Origin: Methyloceanibacter sp.
GTDB lineage: Bacteria > Pseudomonadota > Alphaproteobacteria > Rhizobiales > Methyloligellaceae
Assembly (NCBI GenBank): GCA_022865725.1
Contig: JALHTP010000209.1
Location: forward strand, 1-7,883
DNA length: 7,883 bases
Direction of reading: 5' to 3'
This document shows positions 5,545 through 7,883 of this stretch, piece by piece. The notes below the pieces were generated by a model. It made no database searches. It was not told the origin of the DNA and worked only from the letters and a program-made list of their open reading frames with translations. A program made the position numbers and the translations under genes. Position 1 is the stretch's first letter. Every line of letters starts with the position of its first letter.

Positions 5545-7572
5545 ATGTTGCAAATCACGAGGCCAAATCGTCAGCGTCTCATACAAGACGTTAGAGGCAA
5601 TGTGGCCATTCTCTTCGGTTTTGCCATCATTCCCATCGTACTCGGGGTGGGAGTCGCGGTCGACTACGGGCGAGCGCTCCTGGTACGCGAGCGGATGCAG
5701 ACCGCACTCGATGCTGCGACTCTATCTGTCGGCTCGTGGGCTGGACTTAGCGAGGCCCAGATGACGGCGAAGGCGCAGGAATATTTCAACGCGAACTATC
5801 CCACCAGCTCTAATCATTTTGGTACTAGATCTCCTTTGAATCTATCGGTCAGCGGCAACACGCTCGTAGTAAGCGTTTCAGGGTCGGTGCCGACGATGTT
5901 CATGAGACTTGCAAACATCGATAACGTCAACGTCGGCGCCTCAACCACAGTGTTGTGGGGCATGGGCACGGCGGAAGTGGCGATCGTTCTCGACAATTCG
6001 GGCTCAATGTCCGGCAGTAAAATCGACGCCCTGAAAACCGCCGCGAACGACTTGGTCGACACTCTGTTCGCCGGTGCCCAGAACAGCGTGTTGACGGATC
6101 CCATTAAGATTGCGGTTGTCCCCTTCGCAGCCGCGGTCAACGTTGGATCGCAAAATGCCAACGCGAGCTGGATGGATACCGGGAACGCGAACCCGTACCA
6201 TGCCGATGCGCAAAGGGCTTATGGCGCGCCTTCGACGACCAACAATTTCACGCTGCTCAGCTCGCTAAAGACTTCCAGCGGCGCGGCGGTGACTTGGGGG
6301 GGCTGCGTCGAGGCGCGACCCATGCCCTATGATGTCACTGACGACGCCGGCAATCCATCGACTCTCTTCGTGCCGATGTTCGCGCCGGACGAGCCGGACA
6401 ACTGGACGGCCACGACCAGCAACTGTACGACCGGCAACAAGTGCAGCTTCGCATGCACCGATGGAGGTTCGAGCTGCAGCTCCTCAAGCTCAAGTCTCGT
6501 CCTCAATGGCGCCCCCCCGGGCTCATTCAGCTACAACAACTATCTGCCCGATGCCGGCGATGGGACGACGACCTGTACTAGCAACTCGTTCACGGTGAGC
6601 ATCGCCTCGCCGGCCGTCTTCACGAAGACTGGCCACGGCTTCGCAGCCGGCGATCAGGTTATCTTCTCCACGACAGGGTCATTGCCGACGGGGTTAAGCA
6701 AGACCACGAGGTACTACGTTCTCTCTTCGGGCCTGACCACGAACAATTTCCGTGTCTCCACCACGAGCGGTGGCACCGCAGTCAATACAAGCGGCTCCCA
6801 ATCGGGCACGCAATTCGTAGCCAATAGTTTCGCCTGTCGAAGCGGCAGCGCTAACTGCGCCCGGACGGGCAGCAGCGGAACCACCGTCGGTCAGAAGGAG
6901 CAGGATGCCTTCGCCGGGAAAAGCATACCAAGCAGCTTGAACTGCAAGTACGGTACGCCGACCAACAAGGCGACCGTGACGAACATTACCGTCGGCGGCA
7001 TCCCCGGGGGTCCGAACTTCATGTGCACAAGCGCCCCTCTCCTGTCGCTCTCGACGGACAAGACCGCTATCAAAAGCGCGATAAACGCCATGGTAGCCCA
7101 AGGCGCCACCGGCGTTGGCGAAGGGGCCGTGTGGGGCTGGCGTACTCTATCGCCTGGAGCACCGTTCACCGATGGCCGCGCTTATAACACCAAAGATAAC
7201 ACCAAGGTCATGGTGCTGATGACTGATGGGCAGAACACCTATTACCCGAACAGCAAGTTTCTGAAGTCATGGTACGACATCTATGGCTATATCGACCGAA
7301 ACCATCTGGGGACAACCTCCACCAACTCCTCGACTCTGACCCAGTATATGGACCAGCGGACATTGCAGGCCTGCAACAACATTAAAGCGGCCGGCGTCGT
7401 CATCTATACGGTGGCTTTTCAAATCCCCGGTGACCAAGCGGGTGCGCTCGACTTGCTTAATAGTTGCGCCTCCGACGCGGACAAATATTTCGCACCGGGT
7501 ACTAATGCCGAGCTGCTGTCCGCTTTCAATGCGATCGCCAGGGATATTACGGAGCTGCGAGTCACAAAGTAG
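5545..7572 (+). CDS. TadG-like pilus assembly protein with a VWA domain and an inserted module
   Basis: 675 residues. The N-terminus has the TadG form 'RGNVAILFGFAIIPIVLGV' (18-36), one membrane segment without the +5 Glu of TadE, then 'DYGRALLVRERMQTALDAATL' (40-60), which is characteristic of TadG-like proteins. A von Willebrand factor A domain starts at about 145: 'VAIVLDNSGSMSGSKI' holds the metal-binding DxSxS (D150, S152, S154). The other metal-site elements come much later, T522 in 'GATGVGEG' and D561 in 'MVLMTDGQ', and the fold ends at 'ITELRVTK'. The 200-520 stretch is an insertion with most of the 12 cysteines, including 'GGCVEARPMPYDV' and 'FVPMFAPDEPDN', which are usual in Hyphomicrobiales homologues. 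A further module (about 347-427) looks foreign to the VWA fold. The bulk is presumably periplasmic or extracellular. TadG is thought to help anchor or assemble the Flp pilus; an adhesive, metal-dependent role for the VWA domain is inference. The start is set by GGGAGG 6 bases upstream. Confidence 0.9.
   Translation: MLQITRPNRQRLIQDVRGNVAILFGFAIIPIVLGVGVAVDYGRALLVRERMQTALDAATLSVGSWAGLSEAQMTAKAQEYFNANYPTSSNHFGTRSPLNLSVSGNTLVVSVSGSVPTMFMRLANIDNVNVGASTTVLWGMGTAEVAIVLDNSGSMSGSKIDALKTAANDLVDTLFAGAQNSVLTDPIKIAVVPFAAAVNVGSQNANASWMDTGNANPYHADAQRAYGAPSTTNNFTLLSSLKTSSGAAVTWGGCVEARPMPYDVTDDAGNPSTLFVPMFAPDEPDNWTATTSNCTTGNKCSFACTDGGSSCSSSSSSLVLNGAPPGSFSYNNYLPDAGDGTTTCTSNSFTVSIASPAVFTKTGHGFAAGDQVIFSTTGSLPTGLSKTTRYYVLSSGLTTNNFRVSTTSGGTAVNTSGSQSGTQFVANSFACRSGSANCARTGSSGTTVGQKEQDAFAGKSIPSSLNCKYGTPTNKATVTNITVGGIPGGPNFMCTSAPLLSLSTDKTAIKSAINAMVAQGATGVGEGAVWGWRTLSPGAPFTDGRAYNTKDNTKVMVLMTDGQNTYYPNSKFLKSWYDIYGYIDRNHLGTTSTNSSTLTQYMDQRTLQACNNIKAAGVVIYTVAFQIPGDQAGALDLLNSCASDADKYFAPGTNAELLSAFNAIARDITELRVTK
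6583..6825 (+). other. Inserted beta-rich module within the TadG-like protein (residues about 347-427)
   Basis: Residues about 347-427 read as a separate unit: 'ASPAVFTKTGHGFAAGDQV', then 'FSTTGSLPTGLSKTTRYYV', then 'NNFRVSTTSGGTAVNTSGSQ'. The pattern GHG-x3-GD-x-V-x-F-x-TTG-x-LPTGL-x4-YYV-...-NxFxVS is one I associate from memory with repeats in phage tail and related surface proteins. It sits between C344 and C431, and similar short NSF sequences occur just before (347-349, 'SNSFT') and just after (427-429, 'ANSFAC'), which may mark the edges of the insertion. No database search was possible. Confidence 0.5.
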
Positions 7573-7587
7573 CAGGCTATTCCTGCT
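7571..7587. terminator. Hairpin between convergent genes, possible bidirectional terminator
   Basis: AGCAGG (7571-7576), loop CTATT (7577-7581), CCTGCT (7582-7587): a perfect 6-bp stem. The left arm begins inside the tadG-like TAG, and the loop contains the stop codon (CTA, minus strand) of the converging pilus gene. There is no T-run after either arm, so an intrinsic terminator is only weakly supported. Confidence 0.3.
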
Positions 7588-7883
7588 TCTCGCCTTCCGC
7601 GGAGGTTTGGCCGATCGACTGCTTTGTCGTGATCTGACTGGAGACAGATCCGAAAATATCCGCTGTGTCGCCGATAGCGAGTTGCGGCGTGCAATAGGGC
7701 GCACAATGCAAGGTCTGCCGCGCAGGGCCGCGATACATAGTCACGAAGCCAGTGCGCGGCTCCTGAACGATCAGCTGCCGATTGACGATCACCTTGCCGT
7801 CGGCGTCGATCACGATGAGATTGGTCTCGCCGAAGGATTTGCCGGTGACGATCAGGACCTTGCCGCTCTGCACCGAAACGTCG
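7577..7883 (-). CDS. Pilus assembly protein with CpaC-type N-terminal domain (5' end outside window)
   Basis: 101 residues are visible, ending at TAG (7579-7577); the frame stays open to the right edge, so the start is missing. The sequence 'VQSGKVLIVTGKSFGETNL' continuing to 'IVIDADGKVI' is the hallmark of the pilus-formation N-terminal domain found at the front of CpaC/RcpA secretins of Tad systems. Here the protein ends about 60 residues later ('MYRGPARQTLHCAPYC', then 'QLAIGD' and a polar tail), with no secretin domain. It is therefore the small stand-alone type known in Hyphomicrobiales, expected to be periplasmic with a signal peptide in the missing part. The two close cysteines (HCAPYC) are typical of that group. 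Its exact role is unknown; association with the Flp pilus secretin is inferred from domain and neighbourhood. It converges on the tadG-like gene with 4 bp between stop codons. Confidence 0.82.
   Translation of the reverse strand, partial: DVSVQSGKVLIVTGKSFGETNLIVIDADGKVIVNRQLIVQEPRTGFVTMYRGPARQTLHCAPYCTPQLAIGDTADIFGSVSSQITTKQSIGQTSAEGEKQE

Noticed and set aside
6694..7169. Minus-strand open frames inside the tadG-like gene
   Set aside because: Antisense to a continuous coding frame with VWA metal-site motifs on both sides; no independent evidence of coding.
1..7883. Mobile element, CRISPR, toxin-antitoxin or defence system in the window
   Set aside because: No transposase, integrase, attachment-like direct repeats, spaced repeat array, or small toxin/antitoxin pair could be recognised on either strand. 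The phage-like module in the tadG-like gene is a protein segment, not a prophage.

Overview
This 7.9 kb window reads as ordinary chromosome of an alphaproteobacterium, most likely of the order Hyphomicrobiales (Rhizobiales). The evidence is the GC-rich coding sequence, an IalB-family secreted protein, an alphaproteobacterial-type RimO, and a TadE/TadE/TadG cluster with a small CpaC-N-like pilus protein, which is a familiar set in that order. A narrower placement (for example Beijerinckiaceae/Methylocystaceae-like) would be a guess. No tRNA, rRNA, CRISPR array, insertion sequence or integrase was seen.

Layout, left half: the 3' end of an AsmA-family gene (+, 5' end outside the window) converges on an IalB-family periplasmic protein gene (-). 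Upstream of the latter, on the same strand, is a patatin-like phospholipase gene. The patatin gene is divergent from rimO (+), which encodes the methylthiotransferase acting on ribosomal protein S12. The 109 bp between patatin and rimO carries a recognisable promoter-like pair for each direction. The rimO one places transcription start almost exactly on the ATG, so rimO may be made from a leaderless mRNA.

Layout, right half: rimO converges on a Tad/Flp-pilus-type cluster. Two tandem TadE-like pseudopilin genes (-) share one reading frame and are separated by a single TAA. They are divergent from a large TadG-like protein gene (+) with a von Willebrand factor A (VWA) domain. The 206 bp divergent spacer is strikingly AT-rich (about one third G+C over its central 140 bp, hand count) and holds an 8-bp perfect inverted repeat and a 7-bp direct repeat with a 12-bp period. 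The TadG-like gene then converges, with only 4 bp between stop codons, on a stand-alone pilus-assembly N-terminal-domain gene (-) that runs off the right edge.

Functionally the window is envelope-oriented: AsmA, IalB and patatin on one side and Tad-type pilus accessory proteins on the other, with rimO as a housekeeping gene between. The pilus motor and platform genes (tadA/B/C, cpaC secretin, prepilin peptidase, flp) are not in view, so this is an accessory or outlying Tad locus. I found no clear undescribed system. The most unusual items are the extra beta-rich, phage-tail-like module inside the VWA domain of the TadG-like protein, the AT-rich divergent control region, and the possibly leaderless rimO.
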